64,000 nt of DNA, from assembly GCA_025267735.1 (NCBI GenBank), contig CM046298.1:39581917-39645916 (forward strand), written 5' to 3'. Below the pieces are notes generated by a model that did not search any database, had not been told where the DNA came from, and saw only the letters and a list, made by a program, of their open reading frames with translations. Position numbers and translations under genes: made by a program. Of this stretch, positions 13,201-21,855 are shown one piece after another (the first letter of the stretch is position 1; every line of letters starts with the position of its first letter). The stretch comes from Mactra quadrangularis (Eukaryota; Mollusca; Bivalvia; Venerida; Mactridae).

Positions 13201-14614
13201 TTGGCAAGTATGTATACATAATTGAATGTACTTTTCAAGAACATCAAACCGATCGCTGCTGTAAGTATTGAAATCGTGTTTAACAAAGTTAAAATTTTAC
13301 TTTATACTATACTACAATTGTTACCAAATTATTTATAATTCAAAATGCAAGATCTAATTTTGTGAACCATTTATTCAGACAAATGCGCATTATAATTGGT
13401 TAACCTGTGAAGAAAATGGACATATCAGTATATGTAAATATTGCTGGCTGTTCGAAGTCCGCATATTGTTCTCAGTATAGGAGTTCCCTGTCTCGTTTAT
13501 ATTTATAATTGACATTCCATCTCCAAATGTCATGTTATATCAAGCTGTTAACATTGTTTACAAATTATTATCTAATCTACTTTGTGTACCTTAAAGACAA
13601 AGACTATATTAAGATAAAAATGTTAAGTACCATTACATTGTACCCTGCAAAATTTCATAAAAAATGTGAAATAAATCTGAAGTTAGTCATTTGTTTACTT
13701 TATACTGAAATCATAATTGTCTTTGTTACTCTGCGTTGTTTAAACCATATCAATGGCGACTATCGACTCATTCAAACTCTAATTGGTATTAAACGTTACG
13801 CTTAAAGGGTTTTTTTGTTGGCTAATCCTGGTGTTTCATGTAGTAAATATCTACCCCGTATGTCACGGTATAGACATTTTCAGTGCATTTTTGAGACTTT
13901 TATTGTACATTTCTTGCAACTGATCGATCAGTTTGTCTTAAATAATAAGAATATTTTTGACACAAGTATAGACACTGAATGATATTTTGAAATTATATAA
14001 AAATAAACCAAATCTGTGAACTAGTACCTTTTACGCCGTAGCAATACATTGTATAGGTCATATAACGGGGCTACGTTTAAAGAGACACTTGACTATTTTA
14101 ACTTCGTAGAAAAAAGAAAATTTATTTTTCTTTACTTTCAAATAAATGGTATTATACTTATAACTTAAAAATAACGTCTTTTAAATAAGACGCAGATCGC
14201 AGAGTTAGAATTCCAGCAGACTAATCTCAATAAATCAAGACACAGGTTTTAATTATTGTATTGTTTTATACATGATGTTGTTACATAGCAATACTTATAT
14301 TTTGTAAAATAATTCATGTGTTTACAAAGTAAACTATATAATTTTGGTCATTATGAATTACAATATAAAGAAATTCAGCAATGATAGTTCAAAATTGTAA
14401 ATATTTTAATAGTTTTCATGGCAATAATATAGTCAGTAAGTATTATATAAATTATATATCGGTAGTCATATTAACAATAGACATTTCTCAATAAAGTTCA
14501 TATGTACAAATATATCAAATTATTCATTTTCCTGTTAATATGTATATCTTTTAAACAATATAATACCTGTATAACAACAGCAAATAAAATCGCCAGAATA
14601 ATTATTTTATCCAT
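4269..14614 (-). CDS. Gene A: seven-exon type I transmembrane EGF-repeat protein (450 aa)
   Basis: Coding exons in transcript order: 14567-14614, 9639-9770, 8408-8499, 7797-7913, 5837-6600, 5074-5176, 4269-4365. All introns are GT-AG, phases 0,0,2,2,1,2; the sum is 1353 nt, 450 codons plus TGA. Exon 1 (MDKIIILAILFAVVIQ) is a signal peptide. Exons 2-3 give an EGF (residues ~33-64) and a cbEGF-type repeat (DRDEC). Exon 4 ends in a half-EGF module (ENITESRLCMPGWTGEWC). Exon 5 holds seven EGFs. Exon 6 holds a transmembrane helix at ~392-415 followed by YKFKW, and exon 7 a 31-residue tail starting KRDPPLNKVSDVNG. The protein should sit in the plasma membrane with its N terminus outside; its ligand is unknown. 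Exon 1 lies 4.8 kb from exon 2 and was placed by similarity to exon 1 of B-E. The family name is not recognised beyond a fibropellin/Notch-ligand-like EGF architecture. Confidence 0.88.
4772..4790. repeat. (AT)n microsatellite
   Basis: A short run of alternating A and T (AATATATATATATATATA) beyond the 3' end of gene A's last exon, inside intron 6. Confidence 0.8.
5837..6600 (-). CDS. Gene A exon 5: seven EGF repeats
   Basis: The 764-nt exon encodes residues 130-385. In order: I (IACGYQGKCRLLHNG...CGC), whose first cysteine comes from exon 4 (ESC); II (DVDECIRNPCKNSGTC); III (DEIDECLSNPCKNQGIC); IV (DDIDECLSIPCTHSGTC); V (KNICYFETPCSNSGTC), without the calcium-binding motif; VI (DVDECAENKC); and VII (DVNECEVSNPC), cut short by the exon end. 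II, III, IV, VI and VII have the D-x-[DN]-E-C calcium-binding signature. III has a CxDx4YxCxC hydroxylation consensus (CIDQHAAYKCSC). CLSNPC and CLSIPC fit the O-glucose consensus; CKNSGTC and CTHSGTC fit the O-fucose consensus. Repeats III-VI most resemble those of gene E. Confidence 0.92.
6803..7775. mobile_element. Helentron-like element with ~123-149 bp tandem repeats, in gene A intron 4
   Basis: Six imperfect units, each with an AAGGTCAAGGTCACTGTTAC-type core (near 6985, 7133, 7264, 7387, 7528 and 7677), are bounded by hairpin-forming ends. The left end has CTGAGTCGGCTCAG at 6807-6820. The right end has GGGCCATCATGGCCC at 7748-7762 followed by TCTTGTTT. The motif GGTGAGCRATAARGG is repeated at both ends (6821, 7735). 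A terminal hairpin plus central tandem repeats resembles non-autonomous Helentrons common in bivalves (established for the class; assignment here is inference). It ends about 20 bases from the exon 4 splice donor. Short ORFs inside it are not genes. Confidence 0.6.
11075..11171 (+). mobile_element. SINE family 3, 3' fragment
   Basis: GAGTGAGTAGGTTGACTGAC and the CGCCGTT...GTTGCTACGGCGTTAAACCC tail match the 3' half of the full SINE at 40163-40436. It ends in an (AAAC)n tail. The tRNA head is missing, as after 5' truncation. Confidence 0.7.
12411..12450 (-). mobile_element. SINE family 3 tail fragment
   Basis: GTTTTACGCCGTAGCAATAC and the following CATTGTATAG...CACGGCGG form the reverse complement of the SINE family 3 3' tail. 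Only about 40 bases remain. A similar piece lies at 14032-14067. Confidence 0.55.
12720..12945 (-). mobile_element. Decayed tRNA-derived SINE
   Basis: TTCGAATCCGCGATCTCC (box B-like) and TTAACCACTCGACCATGAAG (box A side) keep the order seen in SINE family 1 on the minus strand, but the rest has diverged strongly. It is taken as an old copy. Confidence 0.4.
13840..14031. mobile_element. MITE with AAAGGTACT ends, copy 2 (one end missing)
   Basis: The stretch from ATATCTACCCCGTATGTCAC to AATCTGTGAACTAGTACCTT matches the terminal and internal sequence of the copies at 272-626 and 19750-20081. The other terminal repeat is missing. A SINE family 3 tail fragment abuts it at 14032-14067. Confidence 0.65.
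14032..14067 (-). mobile_element. SINE family 3 tail fragment next to MITE copy 2
   Basis: TTACGCCGTAGCAATACATT and the following GTATAGGTCATATAACGG repeat the SINE family 3 3' end in reverse orientation. It is directly joined to the MITE end, so one element may have inserted into the other. Confidence 0.5.
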
Positions 14615-14705
14615 GGTAGTATGTGGTCCAATGTTTATGTTTTCACAAATAAATGAAAATATTAAATTTCTGGTATTATTGTCTCAAAACATAGAAGATC
14701 CTCAT

Positions 14706-14720
14706 CCAATCACTACCATT
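14706..14720 (-). promoter_or_regulatory. Conserved upstream motif, gene A
   Basis: CCAATCACTACCATT (minus strand AATGGTAGTGATTGG) lies about 92-106 bases upstream of the gene A start codon. Versions with the same core occur at comparable distances upstream of B, C, D and E. No TATA box is evident. It may be a core promoter or initiator element; this is inferred from conservation among paralogues only. Confidence 0.4.
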
Positions 14721-16068
14721 GTGACGAATGTGAGTTATTTCATTTCTGAGCGACAAGTCGTTTAACAATCAAGCGATAAAAGCCCATACATAAAGGGACC
14801 TCGCATTGAGTGGTTGCAATACAAGATATTGCGTTGTTATCGCGGACCAATAAATTAGGCTGGTAAGTCATGTTTGCGTACATCTGTATATATTAAATAC
14901 CCACTTAATAGGAATTGATGCTCCATGACAGTATTTGATAAAAGTTTTCATTCTTATCACCTATATTAACACTGTCTAACAATAAGAAAGTGGCACGCTA
15001 GACAAAATAAGACTTGGTACGTATGAAAATGACAAAGACCGCCTATTTAATTTATAGAATCGACGGCTTCACACGAGCTTTACGAATTGAATAGAAATTT
15101 AAATAAAACTAAGACCTTGGCGTTGAAGAGTAAATCCTCTTGAACAATAATAAAATTTCGGTTGTTATGGAGCGCGCTAAGAGGAAAATTGGCGTAAATT
15201 CATAAAGCACTTGATAAAAGGACATTTTTGCTGACTTTATGATCAAACAATTAATGACCGAGTAAACCTCAGCTTTTGTCGGTCAATAATGCGACAAATT
15301 ATTGATAAACTGGAACACTCTTTAGATACTCCAAAAAAGATATATATTTTGTGTAATTGTGTGTTATAATTTAAGAGAGGTTATGGCTGTAGCATAGTTA
15401 TTATCCATGGCTCTTCATCGTAGCGTGCTCGAAATAAACCACGTGGATAAATGCTCTGATTAAGTAAGAGCTTAGACGACTTTTACCAACGTGATGGTCG
15501 TAGTTTAAAACTGTGTCATAGTAGAAGTGCTGTTCTAATGAGATATAAATACAATCATCAAGGATACTTTAAATACAATAACTATGCTAATGCTTATTTG
15601 TTTGTTCTAATATAGGTATTCTGTTCAACTTTCCATTTGTCCCTTATCTCATGAAAACATGCGTTGGTTGAAACAGTAAGACAAATAGGGAAAGAACAAA
15701 TCGAACAGACAGCATGATTGAAAACAAACAAACTCCTTAAAACCTGAATTTACAGACCATTATAGCATTCTCGTTTGAGAATCCTACTAGACTCTGGGAA
15801 CGAGAATGAACCAAATGTTATCGGTGGTTGATATAGACAAAAACAATTTTGACACCGAAAAAATGTAGCTATCTATATGCTGTAACTATGGCCAGATGTA
15901 ATTCGTATGATCGATGTAAAATGATGTTGTTGGTCAGTTCTAAGGTAGTAAGGCAGCTTAGGTTACACCAAGAAAATAAGAGTTTGAACATATCTCTGAT
16001 GTTATTGATAATTTAAAACTGCAACATACATTTCTTTATGGCCTTAACACGATTATATTGTTATATAA
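14721..16068. other. Intergenic stretch upstream of gene A
   Basis: AT-rich sequence without a recognisable exon, RNA gene or complete transposon. It precedes a run of inserted elements (16069-18366) that separates gene A from upstream sequence shared with gene B. Confidence 0.5.
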
Positions 16069-16198
16069 TATTCAACTGTCAATGGGGCACTTATTGACTC
16101 CGCTTTTTAAATAAAAAATGATCGATGGCGAGAACAGATGTACTCTAGTGAATATTAAAATCAGTGGGGTACATGTATGCTCCAATGACAGTTGAATA
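16069..16198. mobile_element. Short foldback MITE
   Basis: TATTCAACTGTCAATGGGGC on the left is mirrored by CCAATGACAGTTGAATA on the right: terminal inverted repeats of about 18 bases around a 130-bp element. No ORF and no clear target duplication. Confidence 0.6.
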
Positions 16199-16256
16199 CA
16201 ATTAAACAATACACGCACTCATTTCGTTAGTGTGCATATACATAAAGTAATCTGCC

Positions 16257-16575
16257 TCTCATTACTTATACTATTTATTTTATTTATTTATTGGAGTTAA
16301 CGTCGTATCAACACAATTCAGGTCATTTCACGGCGTCCAGCGCACCTAACCTAGCTTTCCTGGACCATTGTCTATAACCAGTACTCACCTACCCTTCCAC
16401 AAGGCCGGAAACGTCTCCATATTATCTAATCAATGGAGGAAAATCGACATTACTGTCAAATTTTCATGGAAGGGTATAACCTCCCCGGTGGGATTCGAAC
16501 CCGCACCCCCTCGGGTGTCCAAATCCCGGCGCGCTACCAACTGCGCTATCGACCCGGGTTCTCATTACTTATACT
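16257..16575 (-). mobile_element. tRNA-headed SINE (family 2) with 16-bp target-site duplication
   Basis: On the minus strand the head contains GATAGCGCAGTTGGTAGCGC (box A region) and GGGTTCGAATCCC (box B). A conserved body follows (TGAAAATTTGACAGTAATGT) and a CGTTAACTCC end with a (TAAA)n tail. The direct repeat TCTCATTACTTATACT at 16257-16272 and 16560-16575 delimits the insertion. Copies at 46461-46740 and 50368-50637 belong to the same family. Confidence 0.88.
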
Positions 16576-16891
16576 GTTTTATGTATTTATGTTTAAAACG
16601 CGAGTTAAACGAAATAGTATTCAAATAGTTGTAGCTTGTTTTACTAGACAATAAACTGATTAAACTATAAACTTAAATCATATCTTAGACAGATAAAGAA
16701 AATGATAGATAAAACATACAATTTAGACAAAGAAACTTTTACGAGTGGTATTGAAATCAAATCGTGAGATTGTTGTAGATTTATGAGTGATAAGTAATAA
16801 CTTTCACATATTAAATGTAGATCTGATAACATTCTTATATCGCTTAGACGAGAAGAAGAACATTGACTTGTTATGATAATAATTAAATATA

Positions 16892-17767
16892 TACCCAAAC
16901 GAAAAAAGAAACGCAGGGTAAAATGATATGGAATAACTTTTTATCGCCTTTGGGGTAAGATGAAGAAAATTGGTCAGATTATTATCAAGGCATCTATTTA
17001 CTCAACACATAATGAAAAGTTACTGAAGCATGAAACGTTCAGTGTCACGTAATACAAGCGAAGAAATGCAAAAATTTCGTGCAGAATAAATTTGATAATT
17101 TCTTCAACACATCTTTTCATATCATCCAATACTCTAGACATTTGTACACTGTTTTCCGTATTAAAACTATGTTTTAACTTTCTACGTTAATGGCAAGGCT
17201 TACTGACGTTCAGCGGGATCAGGCCATTACGTTGCTAATGCAAGGTTAAACGCAACAGCAGGTGGCTATGCAGTTTGGCGTGAATGTTTCGACCATAGTG
17301 CGACTTGTTCGTCGACTTAGGGAAACTGGAAGGCTTGCCGACCGGCCTCGGACAGGGCGTCTGCGCGTCACGACACGACGTCAGGACAGAGCTATACGTC
17401 TCGCACACCTGCGTAATCGTTACGTTACTGCCACTGAAACTGCTAACAATACAGTAGGCAATCATAACCGTCGTATTCACTCCCAAACTGTAAGGAACCG
17501 ATTACGTGAGGCGGATCTTCGTTGTAGACGTCCATGCATTGGTTTGCCTCTTACTCCTCCACGTCGCGCGCGTCAAATGACTTGGTTAGCGGCACATTCC
17601 CCTCGGGAATAACACAAAAAATAAAGGTCAAAATCCAACGAAAATTTCCAAATTTAGTTCACGAAAGATAGTTCTTGATAAATCAATATCCCAATTTTAA
17701 TATCATTCTTATAATTCACCATAAATCACCACTGAAGTTTACCCTGCGTTTCTTTTTCGTTTGAGTA
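16892..17767 (+). mobile_element. Tc1/mariner-like element with intact TIRs, internally deleted
   Basis: Terminal inverted repeats TACCCAAACGAAAAAAGAAA at the left and TTTCTTTTTCGTTTGAGTA at the right continue into a shared ACGCAGGGTAAA segment. TA dinucleotides at 16890-16891 and 17768-17769 form the target duplication. The 876-bp length is well below the usual 1.3-1.6 kb, and the catalytic half of the transposase is absent. The ends look intact, so mobilisation in trans is conceivable (inference). Confidence 0.85.
17190..17612 (+). pseudogene. Tc1-like transposase, N-terminal DNA-binding part only
   Basis: From ATG at 17190 the frame reads MARLTDVQRDQAITLLMQG, then an in-frame TAA, then continues with a helix-turn-helix region (VAMQFGVNVSTIVRLVRRLR) and an arginine-rich linker typical of the paired-like domain of Tc1 transposases. 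A stop follows after RQMTWLAAHSPRE at 17610-17612. The DD34E/D catalytic domain, normally another ~200 residues, is absent. Both the nonsense codon and the truncation make it non-functional. Confidence 0.85.
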
Positions 17768-17794
17768 TATTTATTAGTCCAAAATTTGCTACCT

Positions 17795-17830
17795 AAATTA
17801 AGAACGGCGTGGTGTGCTCAAATTCGAAAA
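17795..17830. other. Block shared with the upstream flank of gene B
   Basis: AATTAAGAACGGCGTGGTGT resembles AATTAAGATCGACGTGGTGT at 27812-27831. The match resumes at 18720-18870 versus 27890-28050. The interruption in the A copy is filled by a MITE and a repeat tail. Confidence 0.55.
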
Positions 17831-17887
17831 ATTTCACATACATTCACATCCAAATCACATTTTTGCTTCGTTATTTCAGATCGATAT

Positions 17888-18366
17888 CACGGGCCCGTCG
17901 CCTAACGATTTCGCTTTAAATCGCTATGAAAAAGCGCTTCCTTGTAGCTCTTCTTCATATGGAATGGTTTGCTATTTACATCACAAACCAAGATGGCGGC
18001 CTGTGCTTATTTATACAAAGCGCTTAATGCAATTGCATGTTTTCAGGGCGATTTAAAACTAAATAAGTCCTTAAAAAGTTTAACATCATTGCAAAAACAT
18101 ATGTTTATATGAACTATTACAAATATTTATTAATTTCAATTCATCAATAGTCAGTCAAACATAAAAAACAAATTGTCAGCAAAAGGGAAGTCACATTACT
18201 GCGGAGGCAGCCATTTTGATTTGTAACAGCGCTCTCAGGTAGCGAAAAAATAATACGCTAGCTTTCACTACGTAGCGAAATGAAGGGATATCTAGTAGCA
18301 AGTCGTTTCCTATGATTTTGCTACGAAGCGATACCTAGCGATATGCTTAGGCAACGCACCCACGTG
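17888..18366. mobile_element. Candidate MITE with long imperfect TIRs
   Basis: The left end CACGGGCCCGTCGCCTAACG and the reverse complement of the right end (CACGTGGGTGCGTTGCCTAA) pair for roughly 40 bases, continuing through ATCGCT-rich sequence. No target duplication was recognised, so superfamily is unassigned. Confidence 0.55.
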
Positions 18367-18591
18367 CTGAAATACGAACATCGCATCCACATACTGTACG
18401 TACAAATTTATATCACATTATTCAATTAGTGAAAACCCCACTTGTTTCTTTGTCTTGATTTGTTTTTTACTACTATGAGCACTTTATTGATCACTAATTC
18501 TTAGTTTTATATTTGCTTCATTTTATTAATTTATGTTTTATCATCTCGTAACCATTTTCATTTAATTATTTCCTAATTATGTCATGATTTT

Positions 18592-18666
18592 AAAGCGCTT
18601 TCGAACATACATTCAATATGAAAAGAGCGCTGTATACAAATGCGGTATATAATGATAATAATAATA
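18592..18666 (+). repeat. Dispersed repeat tail (AAAGCGCTTTCGAACAT type), copy 1
   Basis: AAAGCGCTTTCGAACATACA, then AGAGCGCTGTATACAAATGC, then a (TAA)n run. The same sequence appears in reverse orientation at 43381-43447. A fixed 3' sequence ending in a trinucleotide microsatellite suggests a LINE or SINE 3' end. Confidence 0.6.
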
Positions 18667-18866
18667 GTGCAGGATTGCCGTATGTAATAATTGTTTCACG
18701 TTTCACAATTTGAATGGTAATGGTAAAACAATTGATGTGTAATCCATTGACGTGATGCTCTCCATTGTTAATTCTGTTACACGTGCAAGTAAGTCTACTT
18801 TAAACAAATAAGGAAATTTTCAAATATATATTAGAAGATATGAAAACATCTTATTGGTTTATAACT

Positions 18867-19749
18867 ATAATATTTTACAGACAAGATGCATAACACAGGG
18901 AGCTTTATTTAAAACCGGGTATTTATAAACATATATGGAAACATTAGCTATGGAACATGATAATTTTAGTATATTCCCTGCTTAGAAATAAATTGCATGT
19001 AACTGTGATCACTCCTGAGAGGAATCCTAAAGCTTTCCATTTAAGGTCAAAGGTCCCGGAAGTTATGATGGAAAGTGTTACAAGTGAAAAAATATTTGTC
19101 ACATAAATAATGAACAAAATCAAAAGCATTTTTATTGCACTAGTCGCTCAACATAGACACCCTACAAACATCTATGTAAATATTGTGATCAAGAGGATGT
19201 GTTTATATTCGAACATTAACATGAAAAATAACCAAACTTATTCCTTAAAAGGCTAGATTGTTTTGATTTAAGAAAGAGACTAAATTATTTTTTTACCATT
19301 TGTATCATTGCTTGTCTAAGATCAAGACATGTTTGAACATTGTTTTTGTATTGCTATTCATAAATGTATGTTGTTTGTAGTTTGTATTAAAGTTATCAAT
19401 AGGTAGGTTGAAATACATACGTATATGGTACACATGCTGACAACGTGACACAATAAGTACCAGTTTTACCACACCTGTGTGTATACATCCTAGTTATCAA
19501 AATATTCTACTCAAATCAAAGAATAAGTACTTAGCGTAATCATTATATAGTTTAGAAACAGACACGATTGTACAAAAATGATATGAAATGCATGGTTCAT
19601 TTTGTCGCATTTTAAAATATTTTTAGCCATATCACTGCGGTTAATCGTCCTACTCACGTTCAAAGAACATACCTAAAAGCCTTTAACTTTGTACTATGCA
19701 CATAACATCGCCAGTGACTGACAACTGCCCTAGTTAATACAGCGGCTTT
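18867..19749. other. Intergenic stretch, partly homologous to the gene B upstream flank
   Basis: CTCCTGAGAGGAATCC near 19012 is similar to CCACTGAGAGGAAACG near 28099, in the same order as the blocks before it. Otherwise AT-rich; no coding exon seen. Confidence 0.4.
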
Positions 19750-20081
19750 AAAGGTACCCATTCACAGATTTTAACATAAAATATCAACTTTTCTGAAACT
19801 ATCTAAATTGTATGGAAATATTTTTGGAAGCAGGAAAGTAGTGTTCTGATAATGACAATTTTAGTGCAAATTGACACACAACTACAAATGAAAGTGTTTC
19901 GTGTCGTAAATATCTACCATGCATGTCAGTTTTAATGCATATTGTGACTTTTATGGTACCTTTCTTGCAATATATAGGTCAGTTTCTCTTAAAATAATAA
20001 GAATATTTTTATACAAGTATAGACACTGAATGTCATTTTGATATTTTAGAAAAAAAATCAAATCTGTGAACTAGTACCTTT
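19750..20081. mobile_element. MITE with AAAGGTACT terminal inverted repeats, copy 3
   Basis: AAAGGTACCCATTCACAGAT at the left and ATCTGTGAACTAGTACCTTT-like sequence at the right form the terminal repeats. The interior aligns with copy 1 (272-626) in the opposite orientation. About 332 bp, non-coding. Confidence 0.78.
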
Positions 20082-20192
20082 ACGGCAAATGAAGAAAATA
20101 CTTCATTGCTATAGTTCCCAATCCGGAACTGAACCAACAATTCCTGAATAAGTTGTCAGACAAAGCTAACTGGACGATTTCATAAAGGCAAC

Positions 20193-20475
20193 GAAGGATA
20201 CAGTAAATCAATATGTTTTATACAAATGTATAGTTTTTACAAGGATATAGCCTTAGAATGAATATGTAAACAATATGAAACAATCTTAACGTTAATGTAT
20301 CAAAACCTACTTGCATATATTAGACACTATACTATTCTAGCGGTTCATGAAAGGTACAAAGGATACAGTAAATCAATTTGTTTTATATAAATGTATAGCC
20401 ACATTCAACGAATAAAGCGTTGAAATGCATATGTATCCATAAAACAATCTTCCGGTTAATGTATCATAACTGTTT
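20193..20475. repeat. Local tandem duplication, ~165-bp unit
   Basis: GGATACAGTAAATCAATATG near 20193 recurs as GGATACAGTAAATCAATTTG near 20358. The matching sequence continues to a shared AATCTT...GTTAATGTATCA segment. Two imperfect copies. Confidence 0.65.
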
Positions 20476-20599
20476 TGTCAGTTAGATACTTTAATTCCTC
20501 TAATATTTGAATTTGAGACATATGTAGGTATTTTCAATTGTTCTAACATAAGACATGTTAAGTTATGTGCATCGACACATAAACAATAACTTCTTATGT

Positions 20600-20840
20600 T
20601 CGGGTTCTGTTTTATATCTTAAGTACACGATTGTCCAGATGTTAATCGATACTTACTTTTAATCTAAACACGTAAAGTAAATATAACATGTAATATATTA
20701 ACATGTAACAACCAAGTACTTACTTTATATAGATCGTTTGATGTACTGTTTAACGTTTTGATCTTTGATGTACTCAACATAACCATAGTTGGCAAAGTTT
20801 ATTGGAGCCACTTTATGCAAGATCGAATATTTAAAATCTA
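20600..20840. other. 3'-flank block of gene B shared with gene E
   Basis: ACTTTTAATCTAAACACGTA and the following AAGTAAATATAACATGTAATATATT also occur at 43150-43200 beyond gene E. Part of the block (GGCAAAGTTTATTGGAGCC) recurs near 29424 beyond gene C. The positions relative to the genes agree, so these are remnants of the duplicated unit. Confidence 0.6.
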
Positions 20841-21038
20841 CGAGCATTAGCATTTCCTTTAGATTTGATCTTACCTCACATCTACTTAAATGAATTTTTG
20901 GTACCAGTTATCAACAAATGTTTTATGTGATAGAAGATTTAAGTGAAGCTAAAATATCTGAGTTTAAGTTGTTTTATCAAGAAGAAATAAATAAAAACAA
21001 CAATACTGTGTAAATGCATGAACCTAAACATACAACAA

Positions 21039-21068
21039 GTTGCAGCTCATATATTGGAGCATTGTACA
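21039..21068 (-). other. Conserved 3'-flank block, gene B
   Basis: GTTGCAGCTCATATATTGGA, then GCATTGTACA, matches blocks beyond C, D and E. It is ~790 bases from the gene B stop, but removing the 615-bp MITE and its duplicated TA (21085-21701) puts it at ~170 bases, as in the others. Possibly 3' UTR. Confidence 0.5.
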
Positions 21069-21084
21069 CATATTTATATATATA

Positions 21085-21699
21085 CTGGGTATACCAATTA
21101 CCGGTGATGCTATTTTTAGACCATTTTTTCAGTAACTAAACAAAGAACTACAAGCATGTTATATTTACTGATTTATCAGTCCATGTCTTTAAAACATATT
21201 ATAATCTTCAGTTTACGAAAATCCTGACAGAATGAGTTAAACTAACACCATTTTTGTTGGAGTAGTGTAATCTGCCATCTTTGTTCCCAAATACGTATTA
21301 CCGGTGATGAGGTAAATAATCTCCCAAAGTCAGTGACGTCATACGTAAACAACGAAGTAAACGTGCAAAGTTAAACTTCCAACCCATTTTAATCAATCCA
21401 TAAAGAAAAAAATCTAACTATTGTTTATTTTTTTTTTAAAACAATAACTGAAAAACAGCATGTATTATTTCTCTATTTTCTGTCGGATTTATATCAAAAA
21501 ATGGTTAGTCAAAAAGTATTTTAATTCATTCCCGCTTAAAAATGACATTTTAAACAACTTTCACTTCGGAAAAAATGGCGGAAACCAAAATAAACAGAAT
21601 GAGAAAGACAAAGAAATCCATTATCTGCGCATGCGTCTATAATCGGGATATCTTTGATATCACCGGTGTTTCAGGTTCACCGGTAATTGCGGTATTCAG
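21085..21699. mobile_element. 615-bp MITE with TA target duplication, in the 3' flank of gene B
   Basis: The left end CTGGGTATACCAATTACCGG and the reverse complement of the right end (CTGAATACCGCAATTACCGG) form the terminal repeats. TA lies at 21083-21084 and 21700-21701. Further CACCGGTG/ATTACCGGTGA motifs occur inside (near 21298 and 21661). A Tc1/mariner-type MITE is likely. The small ORF inside has no recognisable domain. Confidence 0.78.
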
Positions 21700-21855
21700 T
21701 ATAATATAATATATAATCTATATATAATTTATATATAAACACAGTTCATTAACATCATTTTATGAAATACAAAATGACTATACATAAGGTCACAATATGT
21801 CTGCATGACTAAAATAAATCACATATGTCTTGATCATTGGTTTAAGATGACTTTG

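Larger units (their letters stand above)
9771..14566 (-). other. Gene A intron 1 (4.8 kb), repeat-rich
   Basis: The longest intron of the EGF array; the equivalent introns of B, C, D and E are about 0.5-0.8 kb. It contains SINE fragments (11075-11171, 12411-12450, 14032-14067), a decayed SINE (12720-12945) and a truncated MITE (13840-14031). No additional exon is recognised. Confidence 0.7.

Noticed and set aside
14502..14765. 87-codon plus-strand frame around the gene A signal exon
   Set aside because: The minus strand encodes the signal peptide with a donor matching its four paralogues; the plus frame has no homologue in the array.
17262..17612. Functional regulatory protein with a helix-turn-helix
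   Set aside because: The terminal repeats, TA duplication and upstream in-frame remnant with a stop codon identify it as a truncated Tc1 transposase.
21460..21642. 60-codon plus-strand frame
   Set aside because: Lies inside the TA-flanked MITE with no transposase motif.
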